The notes under the pieces are model-generated. The model was given only the letters and a program-made list of their open reading frames with translations, made no database searches and was not told the origin of the DNA. Made by a program: the position numbers and the translations under genes. Positions 27,117-34,678 of a DNA stretch of 64,000 nt are shown here, piece by piece. Numbering within the stretch: position 1 is the stretch's first letter; each line of letters begins with the position of its first letter. The DNA is taken from NCBI GenBank assembly GCA_963677885.1, contig OY782500.1:3472001-3536000 (forward strand), given 5' to 3'. Source of the stretch: UBA1351 sp963677885 (lineage in GTDB: Bacteria; Bacillota; Clostridia; Lachnospirales; Vallitaleaceae).

Positions 27117-27426
27117 ATGGGTCGAAGTTTGGCTGCAGTGAAATAAATATAAGACATATGCCGAAGATTTCCACAGGTCCTTTGGGAGTGCAAAACCCAG
27201 AAGAGGTTGGGACTATCAAACTAAGATAAATCTCAGTTCGATAATCCCAAACCTTTCAGGGCTTAGAGTTCCCATTACGAACCTATGGAAACTTCGGCAT
27301 TTTATATTGATGCAGCCAAACTTCTCGGTATTGAAATCAGGACGTCGAGGCTTTGATTAGCTTGTAGTTTATGACTACAGGCTCTATTAATCTAAGCGTT
27401 CTTTTATGTATTAGCTAATTATTTCA
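27117..27426 (+). repeat. Palindromic repeat element, copy 1 (module A plus short linker)
   Basis: Module A at 27124-27324 is a 201-bp imperfect palindrome. Ends GAAGTTTGGCTGCA and TGCAGCCAAACTTC are perfect 14-bp inverted repeats. Inside, ATGCCGAAG/CTTCGGCAT and GGGACTATCAAACTAAGAT/ATCTCAGTTCGATAATCCC also pair. A linker of about 109 bp containing the hairpin GCTTGTAGT/ACTACAGGC follows. The next copy starts exactly 310 bp later. Confidence 0.9.
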
Positions 27427-27735
27427 GATAGTCGAAGTTTGGCTGCAATGAAATCATTATAAGACGAATGCCGAAGATTTCCATAGGCTCTTTGGGAGTG
27501 CAAAGCCCAGAAGAGGTAGGGACTATCAAACGAAGATAAATCTCAGTTCGATAATCCCAACCCCTCCAGGGCTTAGAGTTCCCATTTCGAATCTATGGAA
27601 ACTTCGGCATTTTATATTGATGCAGCCAAACTTCTCGGTATTGAAATCAGGGCTTTGAGGCTTTGATTAGCTTGTAGTTTATGACTACAGGCTTTATTAA
27701 TCTAAGCGTTCTTTTATGTATTAGCTAATTATTTC
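27427..27735 (+). repeat. Palindromic repeat element, copy 2 (module A plus short linker)
   Basis: Module A at 27434-27634 with both 14-bp ends intact, then the same short linker. It lies in a perfect 310-bp tandem period with copies 1 and 3, so a unit was duplicated by unequal recombination or replication slippage. Confidence 0.9.
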
Positions 27736-28280
27736 GGATAGTCGAAGTTTAGCTGCAATGGAATAAATATAAGACATATGCCGAAGATTTCCACAGGTCC
27801 TTTGGGAGTGCAAAGCTCAGAAAGATTCGGGACCATCAAACTAAGATGAATCTCAGTTCGATGGTCCCAAACCTTCCAGAGCTTAGAGTTCCCATTACGA
27901 ACCTATGGAAACTTAGGCATTTTATATTGATGCAGCCAAACATCTCGGTATTGAAATCAGGACGTCAAGGATTTGATTAGCTTGTAGTTAGTAACTACAG
28001 GCTCTATTAATCAAAGCGTTCTTTTATGTTTTAGTAGCCCTGTTCCAACAACTCAATCAATGTTCTACTAACCGTCATAATCCAGCCTTCCCTTGGCGAA
28101 ACAGAATGCAGGTGTGGGCCTATGGTATTTCCTTCTAGGGCTTTGAATCACTGGTCAGTTATTGTTGGGTCAAGCACCCTTGTTAGGTCGTAACCTTAAT
28201 CCCAACAATAAGTGATCTGGGAAGCACGGGCTGGAAGGAGGTACCATGGGCCCGCACCTACATGACTGCTTCACCAACCC
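27736..28280 (+). repeat. Palindromic repeat element, copy 3 (complete, modules A and B)
   Basis: Module A at 27744-27944 (a few substitutions in the arms), a 167-bp linker, and module B at 28112-28257. Module B is a second long imperfect palindrome: GTGTGGGCC…TTATTGTTGGG pairs with CCCAACAATAA…GGGCCCGCAC. The linker has CTGTT and AACAG blocks that could pair. The toxin-antitoxin cassette follows. Confidence 0.9.
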
Positions 28281-28330
28281 CACCCCTTTTCTGTATATAG
28301 GAATATCGTCTCCTAGAACCCTCCTCACAC

Positions 28331-28393
28331 ATAGGTTACCATTTAAAAACCTATAGGAGAGGAGTTGAGTAATCACATTGAATGTGATAAAAT
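28331..28393 (+). promoter_or_regulatory. Leader of toxin-antitoxin operon with two inverted repeats
   Basis: ATAGGTT/AACCTAT (28331-28355) and ATCACAT/ATGTGAT (28372-28388) flank a strong purine-rich SD (AGGAGAGGAG). The SD ends about 29 bases before the toxin ATG, and the second hairpin lies between them. An in-frame stop just upstream fixes the ATG. The palindromes could be operators for the antitoxin or a fold that moves the SD next to the start. Confidence 0.55.
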
Positions 28394-28744
28394 ATGAGTG
28401 AATATAATTTTATTGAAACACGAACTTTTACAAAACATTGGTATGCTTTAGGGCTCACTGATGAGGAGCTTTTGAGACTTCAGCATTTACTAATAAAGGG
28501 AGAGCTTAGATATGATGTCATACCTCATTCTGGTGGTATACGTAAAGTACGTTTCCCAATAAATAAAAGAGGAAAACGCGGTGGGGTCAGAATAATTCAC
28601 TTGGATATAGTTTTGTATGAGACTTCAGTTTTGTTGGATGTTTATTCAAAGAGTGATCTTAGTAAACTTAATAATCAAGAATTAAAACTAATTAGGCAGT
28701 TAGCTGATGAAATTAGAAAGAGGCTGGAAGATGGAAAACGGTAA
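28394..28744 (+). CDS. HigB/RelE-type toxin
   Basis: 116 residues. The pattern RTFTKHWYALGLTDEELLRLQHLLI…IRKVRFPINKRGKRGGVRIIHLDI is typical of the HigB/RelE-like ribosome-dependent mRNA interferases of type II toxin-antitoxin systems, with conserved basic residues in the KRGKRGG strand. The antitoxin gene starts inside its last codons, in the toxin-first order typical of higBA. The gene is AT-rich compared with neighbours and is enclosed by repeat copies 3 and 4. Confidence 0.82.
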   Translation: MSEYNFIETRTFTKHWYALGLTDEELLRLQHLLIKGELRYDVIPHSGGIRKVRFPINKRGKRGGVRIIHLDIVLYETSVLLDVYSKSDLSKLNNQELKLIRQLADEIRKRLEDGKR

Positions 28745-29057
28745 TGCAAGTAGTCTTATAAGAAGTATGCAGGAAGCTATTGATTTCTTGGATGGAGAAA
28801 AGTTAAAAGGTCGTAGAAGTCATATTGATTTTAAGAAAACAAGCGTTTTTAAGGCGACTGATGTCAAACTATTGAGAGCCAAGTTAGGTCTTAGTCAATT
28901 GTCATTTTCCCATCTTTTGGGGGTCAGTAAAAGAACAGTGGAAGAATGGGAAGCGGGAAAGAATATACCTAATGGTCCATCATCTAGGCTGTTAGAACTT
29001 CTAAGTGATGATGAAAGTGCAATGAATATGATGGAGAAGTATATGGTTAGAAAATGA
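28731..29057 (+). CDS. HigA-type antitoxin with Xre helix-turn-helix
   Basis: 108 residues from the ATG at 28731, overlapping the toxin by 14 bases. The C-terminal half is an Xre-type helix-turn-helix (LRAKLGLSQLSFSHLLGVSKRTVEEWE, then GKNIPNGPSSRLLELL), as in HigA/NadS-like antitoxins. It should neutralise the toxin and bind the leader palindromes. Repeat copy 4 begins about 15 bases after its stop. Confidence 0.82.
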   Translation: MENGNASSLIRSMQEAIDFLDGEKLKGRRSHIDFKKTSVFKATDVKLLRAKLGLSQLSFSHLLGVSKRTVEEWEAGKNIPNGPSSRLLELLSDDESAMNMMEKYMVRK

Positions 29058-29069
29058 AAAAGTGATTGA

Positions 29070-29578
29070 TTAATTTCAGATAGTCGAAGTTTGGCTGCAA
29101 TGGAATTCATATAAGACATATGCCGAAGATTTCCACAGGTCCTTCTGGGCTTAGAGTTCTCATTACGAACCTATGGAAACTTCGGCATTTTATATTGATG
29201 CAGCCAAACATCCCGGTATTGAAATCAAGACGTCGAGGCTTTGATTAGCTTGTAGTTAGTAACTACAGGCTCTATTAATCTAAGCGTTCTATTATGTATT
29301 AGTAGCCCTGTTTCAACAAAGCAAATAATGCGTTACTAACCGTCATAATCCAGCCTTCCCAGGCGAAACAGAATGCAGGTGTGGGCCTATGGTATCTCCT
29401 TCTAGGACTTTGAATCACTGGTCAGTTATTGTTGGGTCATGAACTCTTGCTAGGTGAAAACCTTAATCCCAACAATGACTGATCTGGGAAGCACGGACTG
29501 GAAGGAGGTACTATAGGCCTGCATTAGCATGACTGTTTAGCTAGAGTACCATGGGCCTGCATTAGCATGACTGGTTGG
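29070..29578 (+). repeat. Palindromic repeat element, copy 4 (module A internally deleted, module B complete)
   Basis: Module A at 29086-29212 lacks the apical stem (about 74 bp deleted), but the outer arms and ends survive. The linker is 166 bp, and module B lies at 29379-29523. The tail contains the direct repeat GGCCTGCATTAGCATGACTG twice. The gap between antitoxin and hisS is otherwise empty apart from the hisS promoter and leader. Confidence 0.88.
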
Positions 29579-29593
29579 ACTAACAAGACTAAT

Positions 29594-29622
29594 TTGCCAA
29601 AACCAATCTTTAATGCTATAAT
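29594..29622 (+). promoter_or_regulatory. Promoter of the hisS leader
   Basis: TTGCCA, a 17-base spacer and TATAAT preceded by TG (extended -10). Transcription would start near 29629, 24 bases before the leader-peptide ATG. Confidence 0.8.
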
Positions 29623-29652
29623 CAACACAATTTACTAAAAGGAAGTGAAATT

Positions 29653-29709
29653 ATGTTTAATCAAAATATCTTTTCACAATTGCATCATCATCACATAATG
29701 CGCTTGTAA
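29653..29709 (+). CDS. Histidine leader peptide of hisS
   Basis: An 18-residue ORF, MFNQNIFSQLHHHHIMRL, with AAAGGAAG upstream. Codons 11-14 are CAT CAT CAT CAC (29683-29694). A run of four His codons in front of a histidyl-tRNA synthetase is the hallmark of ribosome-mediated attenuation: a ribosome starved of His-tRNA stalls there and changes folding of the RNA downstream. Too short for routine gene calling. Confidence 0.88.
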   Translation: MFNQNIFSQLHHHHIMRL

Positions 29710-29788
29710 CCCTAATCGGATGCAAGTGCTATTTGCATTTGCATTCGTGATGATAGGCAAACGTCGTCCGAATGGATGGCGTTTTTTA
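29683..29788 (+). promoter_or_regulatory. Attenuator of hisS (alternative hairpins and terminator)
   Basis: Terminator: AAACGTCGTCC (29759-29769) pairs with GGATGGCGTTT (29774-29784, two G-U pairs), followed by T-rich sequence. Competing pairs: the His-codon strand ATCATCAC with GTGATGAT (about 29747-29754), and CATTCG just before it with CGAATG, which spans the terminator's left arm and loop. Stalling at the His codons would free GTGATGAT/CATTCG to pair with CGAATG and break the terminator. A further stem, GGATGCAA/TTGCATTC, lies between. Confidence 0.82.
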
Positions 29789-29821
29789 TTTACTTAAATT
29801 TAGAATCGATGGAGGTAAGAA

Positions 29822-31132
29822 ATGAAAACAGAAAGACAGGAATGGATGAGAAATGTTAAAGGAACCTATGATTATTTACCTGATGAGCAGATCGAAAGAA
29901 ACAAACTTATTGACCTTTTGAGGAAAACCTTTGAAAGCTACGGATTTAATCCAATTGAAACACCTATTTTATCCATGGAGGATGTCTTGGCATCAAAATA
30001 TGCAGGTGGAGCAGAAATTATGAAGGAAGTATATACACTGACAGACCAGGGAGACAGAGCTCTCGGTCTGAGATATGATCTGACCGTTCCTTTTGCCAAG
30101 TTTATTGGTTTATATAAGGCTGACTTAAGCTTCCCTTTTAAGAAATATGAGATTGGCAAAGTATACAGGAATGGCCCTATTAAAAGAGGAAGGAAAAGAG
30201 AATTCATACAGGCAGATGTTGATGTGGTTGGTGTTTCGTCAATTTTTGCTGAATTCGAATTTTTTAGGATGATTAAAATTGTTGCTAGGGAATTAAACAT
30301 TGATATTACCATCAAGTATAATGATCGAAGATTCCTGACTAACTTGTTGAAGGAGTTCACAGTAGCAGAAGATCAAATGGGCAATATAATTCTGACTATT
30401 GATAAACTTGAGAAGCTGACAAGACAAGAGGTCGTTGATGAACTCATAGAGAAAGGCCTTGATACAGCTGGCGCTGAAGCTCTACTGGATTTATTGGTTG
30501 ACGGACAAAGTAAGGAAATACAAAAGATTATAAATCAAGATGAATTGAAAGAATTTAAAAAACTTATGGAGTTAACCAGCACTCTTGATGGGGAAAAGAT
30601 TAGATACGTATTTACACCTTCATTAGCCAGAGGCTTGGACGTTTATACAGGAACCATTTGGGAGGTGTTCATTAGTGATGAAAGTTCCGAAATTACATCC
30701 AGTATTGGTGCTGGCGGTCGCTATGACAAGATTATAGGCAAACTGCTGGGAAGTGAAGATCTGTATCCGGCAGTGGGAATGACTTTTGGTATTGATGTAA
30801 TCATGGAAGTGATGAGGGATATTAGAGAATGGGAGAAAAAGACAATTATCGAATATCTGCTTATTCCCATGTCAGGCACAGAATCTTTAGTTGCAGATTT
30901 CAGTGAAAAACTAAGAGCTTTAGGTGCGAAAGTGGATGTAGACTACTCAGGAAAACGAATCAAGAAAATCCTGAATAGGGCCAATAAGTTAAGAATCCCA
31001 TATGTAACAGTTGTTGGAGAGGATGAATTAAAAGCTGGTAAAGTAAATGTCAAGGATATGGCGACTGGCCTTGAAAAAGAATTTCCTATTTGTCAGGTAG
31101 AAGAAGTATATCAATACATAGGAAACTATTGA
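29822..31132 (+). CDS. hisS: Histidine--tRNA ligase, archaeal/eukaryotic-type variant
   Basis: 436 residues, class II synthetase charging tRNA-His. Motif 2 reads YEIGKVYRNGPIKRGRKREFIQADVDVVG, and motif 1 surroundings read GLRYDLTVPFAKF. Both look more like the archaeal/eukaryotic type than the usual bacterial form (FRYERPQKGRYRQFHQ). Motif 3 is VGMTFGIDVIM. A C-terminal anticodon-binding domain starts near residue 345. RBS GGAGG lies 6 bases before the start. Transcribed alone behind a His-codon attenuator and boxed in by repeat copies 4 and 5, it is probably a second, acquired hisS rather than the housekeeping gene (inference). Confidence 0.9.
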   Translation: MKTERQEWMRNVKGTYDYLPDEQIERNKLIDLLRKTFESYGFNPIETPILSMEDVLASKYAGGAEIMKEVYTLTDQGDRALGLRYDLTVPFAKFIGLYKADLSFPFKKYEIGKVYRNGPIKRGRKREFIQADVDVVGVSSIFAEFEFFRMIKIVARELNIDITIKYNDRRFLTNLLKEFTVAEDQMGNIILTIDKLEKLTRQEVVDELIEKGLDTAGAEALLDLLVDGQSKEIQKIINQDELKEFKKLMELTSTLDGEKIRYVFTPSLARGLDVYTGTIWEVFISDESSEITSSIGAGGRYDKIIGKLLGSEDLYPAVGMTFGIDVIMEVMRDIREWEKKTIIEYLLIPMSGTESLVADFSEKLRALGAKVDVDYSGKRIKKILNRANKLRIPYVTVVGEDELKAGKVNVKDMATGLEKEFPICQVEEVYQYIGNY

Positions 31133-31712
31133 TTTCAATGGGTCGAAGTTTGGCTGCAGTGAAATCACTATAAGACATATGCCGAAGATTTCCACAGGTC
31201 CTTTGGGAGTGCAAAACCCAGAAGGGGTTGGGACTATCAAACTAAGATAAATCTCAGTTCGATAAACCCAACCCCTCCAGGGCTTAGAGTTCCCATTACG
31301 AACCTGTGGAAACTTCGGCATTTTATATTGATGCAGCCAAACTTCTCGGTATTGAAATCAGGACGTCGAGGTTTTGATTAGCTTGTAGTTTATAACGACA
31401 ATCTCCAATGACCTAAGCATTCGTTTAGGTTTTAGTAGCCCTGTTTCAACAACATAAACAATGCGTTACTAACCGTCATAATCCAGCCTTCCCATGGCGA
31501 AACAGAATGCAGGTGTGGGCCTATGGTATCTCCTTCTAGGACTTTGAATCACGGGTCAGTTATTGTTGGGTCATCAACACCTGCTAGGTCGTAACCTTAA
31601 TCCCAACAATAAGTGATCTGGGAAGCACGGACTGGAAGGAGGTACTATGGGCCCGCACCAGCATGACTGTTTAGCCAGAGTTCCATGGGCCTGCACCAGC
31701 ATGACTGTATTG
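31133..31712 (+). repeat. Palindromic repeat element, copy 5 (complete, modules A and B)
   Basis: Module A at 31145-31345 with perfect 14-bp ends, a 167-bp linker and module B at 31513-31658, then a tail with the direct repeat GGGC(C)CGCACCAGCATGACTG present twice. It fills exactly the space between the hisS stop (31132) and the stop codon of the convergent GH94 gene (31713). Confidence 0.92.
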
Positions 31713-34412
31713 CTAAAGGATTACCACCACTTCATGAATCTGGTCTTTCGCCAACTCCAAAACAAACTCACGGTCAAGCACAACACATCCACCGACAAGA
31801 CCATCATCCATCTTCTGACCATCTACTTGAATGGACTTAGGAACCAAAGAAGGTTGGGCATCAGGATTTCCCAACTGGTATCTGATGATAAAACTTCGTC
31901 CTGCAAAGGTGGTTGAAACAGAAGTTTGACCATCTTCAAACTGGTCTTTAACCAGGCGAGGCTTTATAGTCAGGTCTCCCAGGCGTCCCTGAATACCATA
32001 CATTTCTGTGAGAACTGTAAGGAAGAGCCAGGAGGCAGAACCTGTCAGATAGTGGTAGAGGCCTTTGCCTTCCAGGTTGAAATATTCCGGAATTCCGGGG
32101 TATATCTTGCTTTTATCTGTGTCCATGGCCAGGTCATAAAGGGACCTGAAAACTTCATAGCCTTCCTTAACGAAGTTACGGCGGTAAAGGGCATTCATAT
32201 ACATCACTACCATATGGCTGAAGGTGGCTCCGTTTTCCTTGTCTCCATAGGCAAAGGAAAAGCCACGGCCAAAGTTTAGTTGGTTTGGTCCTAATGGCGT
32301 GTTGAGTTTGTATCCGCCGGTAGTTTTATCTTTGAGATAGGTCTGACAAGCCTTATAGGACGCCTCAACCTGTTCGTCGGTAGCTAGTCCATACATAGCG
32401 GTAAAGACCTGGCCGGTCAGGTACATATGGACATCTTGACCAAAGATACCGTCAACAGGCTGACCGTCATTGTTATAGTAGCCATTAAAAAATCCTATGG
32501 ATTCATTAACTTCTACAAATTCTTTTTGACGGATTTCCTCAATGATCCAATGACCTTTAGTTTCAAGATCCTTAATGAGGCGGTCAATATTTATGGTGAC
32601 TTTTTTGTCTTTAAAGCTAGGCTGCACTTTATCAAAATATGCCTGTAACCGCTTTTGCTTGTATCTATAGTCGTCGTAATTGGCTTCTGGATTGGAAGCA
32701 TCCAATAAGAGGATAAGGTCTTCAAAGAGACTAATCTCACTGGTTCCCTTTTCCTTCATGGCTTTTAAAAGCTCAGCAATACCCAGTAGATTACTGCCAT
32801 AAAGGGCAGTGAAGGCTACGCTTTCACCTCTGTCTCTAGCCATATCCAGGGTGTCATTCCAATCTGCGCCTTCCAGGAGGATACGATTGTGCTCGCCAAC
32901 ATTGAAGAAGGAAGCCAGGTGCTGAACCAAAATATGTTCAAGGACGGTGCCCTCATAGGATTCTTCTGTGTAGGACTTGTCAGGAGACCAGTTTTCGTCT
33001 TTGACTTTTGCACGACGCAGCTGCTTGTCTCTGAAATAAGTCTGGGTTTCAAGAAGAATATCAAGGTCGCCGCTTTGATCGATATAAAGCCGGGTAGTTA
33101 AGTAGGGCCAGGAACCATGATCCATCCACACTCTTGAAATACTGTTACGGTCTGCGATGAACTCTCCAGGCTCAGTGCCGATAATGGTGGCATTGGATCC
33201 ATCCAGGCGGATACCGCCAAAGTTATTCATGAGGAGGTTTTTAGCTTCATCGGGGCGAAGGAGGATTAAGGAAAGGAGGTCTTGCCAGAGGTCTCTCCAT
33301 CCACGACCACCCTTACCATAATCATGGTGGGGAAGGAAGGAACATCCAAATATTTTTCTAAAGGCCGGTTGTACTTCGACCCATTTGAACCAGGATTCAA
33401 AACCACTTAATCCGGACCGGATAGAGACTTTCTCGGCCTGGTCAATCCAGAAGGCTTTGTTGGCTGTCAGGGCTTCATTAATCTTGTCTATCTTGTTGTA
33501 CTTGTCATAGATAAGAGACAAGTTACTGGTATCGTCAGAAATTCCTATCATAATAATAAAGGATTTAGATTGATTAGGATTTAGGGAAAATGGCTCAAAT
33601 CTTAAGCCGCCGATGCATTCCTTGCCATCCAGTTTTCTGTCGGCAAATAAAGAAGGTGAAAGGTTTTTGACGATGGCTTCCGGCCATTCCAGGTCCCCTT
33701 TTTCACCTACAAAATTATCCATAGCACCAATAGTACCAAGAGGTGGTTGACCGGTTTCGTCTGCACCGAAAACAAAATACTTGGTATGGTTATACTTATG
33801 GCCGGTTTCATCGAACTTGATGACCGGTTGCATGGTTATTCCTTCTTTTACAAGGAGGGGGCGGTTAACCAGAGAGGTGACATGACGGTGGTCGCGTATG
33901 TTCTCAGCACTTCGTCCGAAGATGGGAATGGCTGAAGTTGGAGTTAGGGTTACTTCCGAGGGTGAGTCATTGGTAACCGTAACCACCATTAGCTCCAAGT
34001 CGTCTTCCGTTGGAATAAAGCTTAGAAGGCTCATGGTCAGAGCAGCGTCTGAATCCTTAAAAGTTGCCTTGTGCCATAAAAGACCTGCCTCAATAGTTCT
34101 TGCTTGATTGACATCTGAAAACCGGTCCAGATGGGCTTTGGCTGAATTGCCGGTTGCTGAAACCGGTCCGTAACCTTCCTTGTAAAACCAAAAATTTCTG
34201 GCTGCTTTTGAATTGTGTAAGTCTTCTACAGAGACAGGAAGGGTTAGAAAGTGGTCCTGTGATTTTTTGATGTCACCGTGAAGAACAGGGGTGACAGCTG
34301 ACATCAGTCCCTTTTCGTTACATAAGGGGAAGTAGAGTTCATTGATGGCTGAAGGGTTATCCCATTTAAAAGACCCCTTGTCATCGGTAAAGATCCATTT
34401 GCTTTTTGACAT
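31713..34412 (-). CDS. Glycoside hydrolase family 94 phosphorylase (laminaribiose- or cellobiose-phosphorylase type)
   Basis: 899 residues, cytoplasmic, no signal peptide. GH94 features: N-terminal beta-sandwich (EGYGPVSATGNSAKAHL), barrel with GRGWRDLWQDLLSL and the catalytic region LLEGADWNDTLDMA (general acid Asp), then GFFNGYYNNDGQPVDG and a C-terminal beta-domain. It reversibly phosphorolyses a beta-glucosidic disaccharide to alpha-glucose 1-phosphate. The length fits laminaribiose phosphorylase (~900 residues) better than cellobiose phosphorylase (~800), and the beta-1,3-glucan locus supports this, but sequence alone does not prove it. Transcribed divergently from a LacI gene with palindromic operators between. 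Confidence 0.85.
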   Translation of the reverse strand: MSKSKWIFTDDKGSFKWDNPSAINELYFPLCNEKGLMSAVTPVLHGDIKKSQDHFLTLPVSVEDLHNSKAARNFWFYKEGYGPVSATGNSAKAHLDRFSDVNQARTIEAGLLWHKATFKDSDAALTMSLLSFIPTEDDLELMVVTVTNDSPSEVTLTPTSAIPIFGRSAENIRDHRHVTSLVNRPLLVKEGITMQPVIKFDETGHKYNHTKYFVFGADETGQPPLGTIGAMDNFVGEKGDLEWPEAIVKNLSPSLFADRKLDGKECIGGLRFEPFSLNPNQSKSFIIMIGISDDTSNLSLIYDKYNKIDKINEALTANKAFWIDQAEKVSIRSGLSGFESWFKWVEVQPAFRKIFGCSFLPHHDYGKGGRGWRDLWQDLLSLILLRPDEAKNLLMNNFGGIRLDGSNATIIGTEPGEFIADRNSISRVWMDHGSWPYLTTRLYIDQSGDLDILLETQTYFRDKQLRRAKVKDENWSPDKSYTEESYEGTVLEHILVQHLASFFNVGEHNRILLEGADWNDTLDMARDRGESVAFTALYGSNLLGIAELLKAMKEKGTSEISLFEDLILLLDASNPEANYDDYRYKQKRLQAYFDKVQPSFKDKKVTINIDRLIKDLETKGHWIIEEIRQKEFVEVNESIGFFNGYYNNDGQPVDGIFGQDVHMYLTGQVFTAMYGLATDEQVEASYKACQTYLKDKTTGGYKLNTPLGPNQLNFGRGFSFAYGDKENGATFSHMVVMYMNALYRRNFVKEGYEVFRSLYDLAMDTDKSKIYPGIPEYFNLEGKGLYHYLTGSASWLFLTVLTEMYGIQGRLGDLTIKPRLVKDQFEDGQTSVSTTFAGRSFIIRYQLGNPDAQPSLVPKSIQVDGQKMDDGLVGGCVVLDREFVLELAKDQIHEVVVIL

Positions 34413-34445
34413 GTTAATACCCTCGCTTTATACAATACAGAATTA

Positions 34446-34513
34446 AGTTCCTACTTATTATTGTAGCACCGAAAACGTTTTTGAACTAGGGGGTTGAAAG
34501 TTTTCGAAACTTT
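34446..34513 (-). promoter_or_regulatory. Promoter and operators of the GH94 gene
   Basis: On the minus strand TTCAAA, 17 bases and AATAAT form a promoter. The palindrome CGAAAACGTTTTTG (plus 34470-34483) sits in the spacer, and AAAGTTTTCGAAACTTT (34497-34513) sits upstream. Both fit LacI-family or CcpA operators. Confidence 0.6.
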
Positions 34514-34562
34514 AGTTTTTAAGATTTCTATGGCTAAAATGTTTAATTAAGGTGATTGACTG

Positions 34563-34638
34563 CTGACTATGATAAGAAATATGATATAATAATGGATAAT
34601 GATTTGAGTATAGAAGATGAAATTCGAAAATATTTTCG
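34563..34638 (+). promoter_or_regulatory. Promoter and operator of the LacI gene at 34679
   Basis: A perfect TATAAT lies at 34585-34590 with a weak -35 (CTGACT, 16 bases away). The perfect 14-bp palindrome CGAAAATATTTTCG at 34625-34638 follows the likely start point and suggests autoregulation. Confidence 0.55.
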
Positions 34639-34678
34639 TTAATGATTTTTTGAGGATATGATATAAGAAGAGGTTGCT

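Noticed and set aside
29594..29821. T-box riboswitch for hisS
   Set aside because: The leader is too short (about 190 bases), no T-box core sequence is seen before the terminator, and a His-codon leader peptide explains it.
27016..31712. Coding genes inside the repeat island on either strand (for example minus-strand frames of 62-97 codons at 28170-28376 and 31028-31321)
   Set aside because: They lie inside the palindromic arms, recur only because the element repeats, lack convincing ribosome-binding sites and resemble no family.
27007..31712. Insertion sequence with transposase
   Set aside because: No frame in or beside any copy encodes a transposase; terminal inverted repeats alone do not make it an autonomous element.
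31713..34412. Plus-strand frames overlapping the GH94 gene
   Set aside because: They are shadows of a clear 899-residue minus-strand enzyme.
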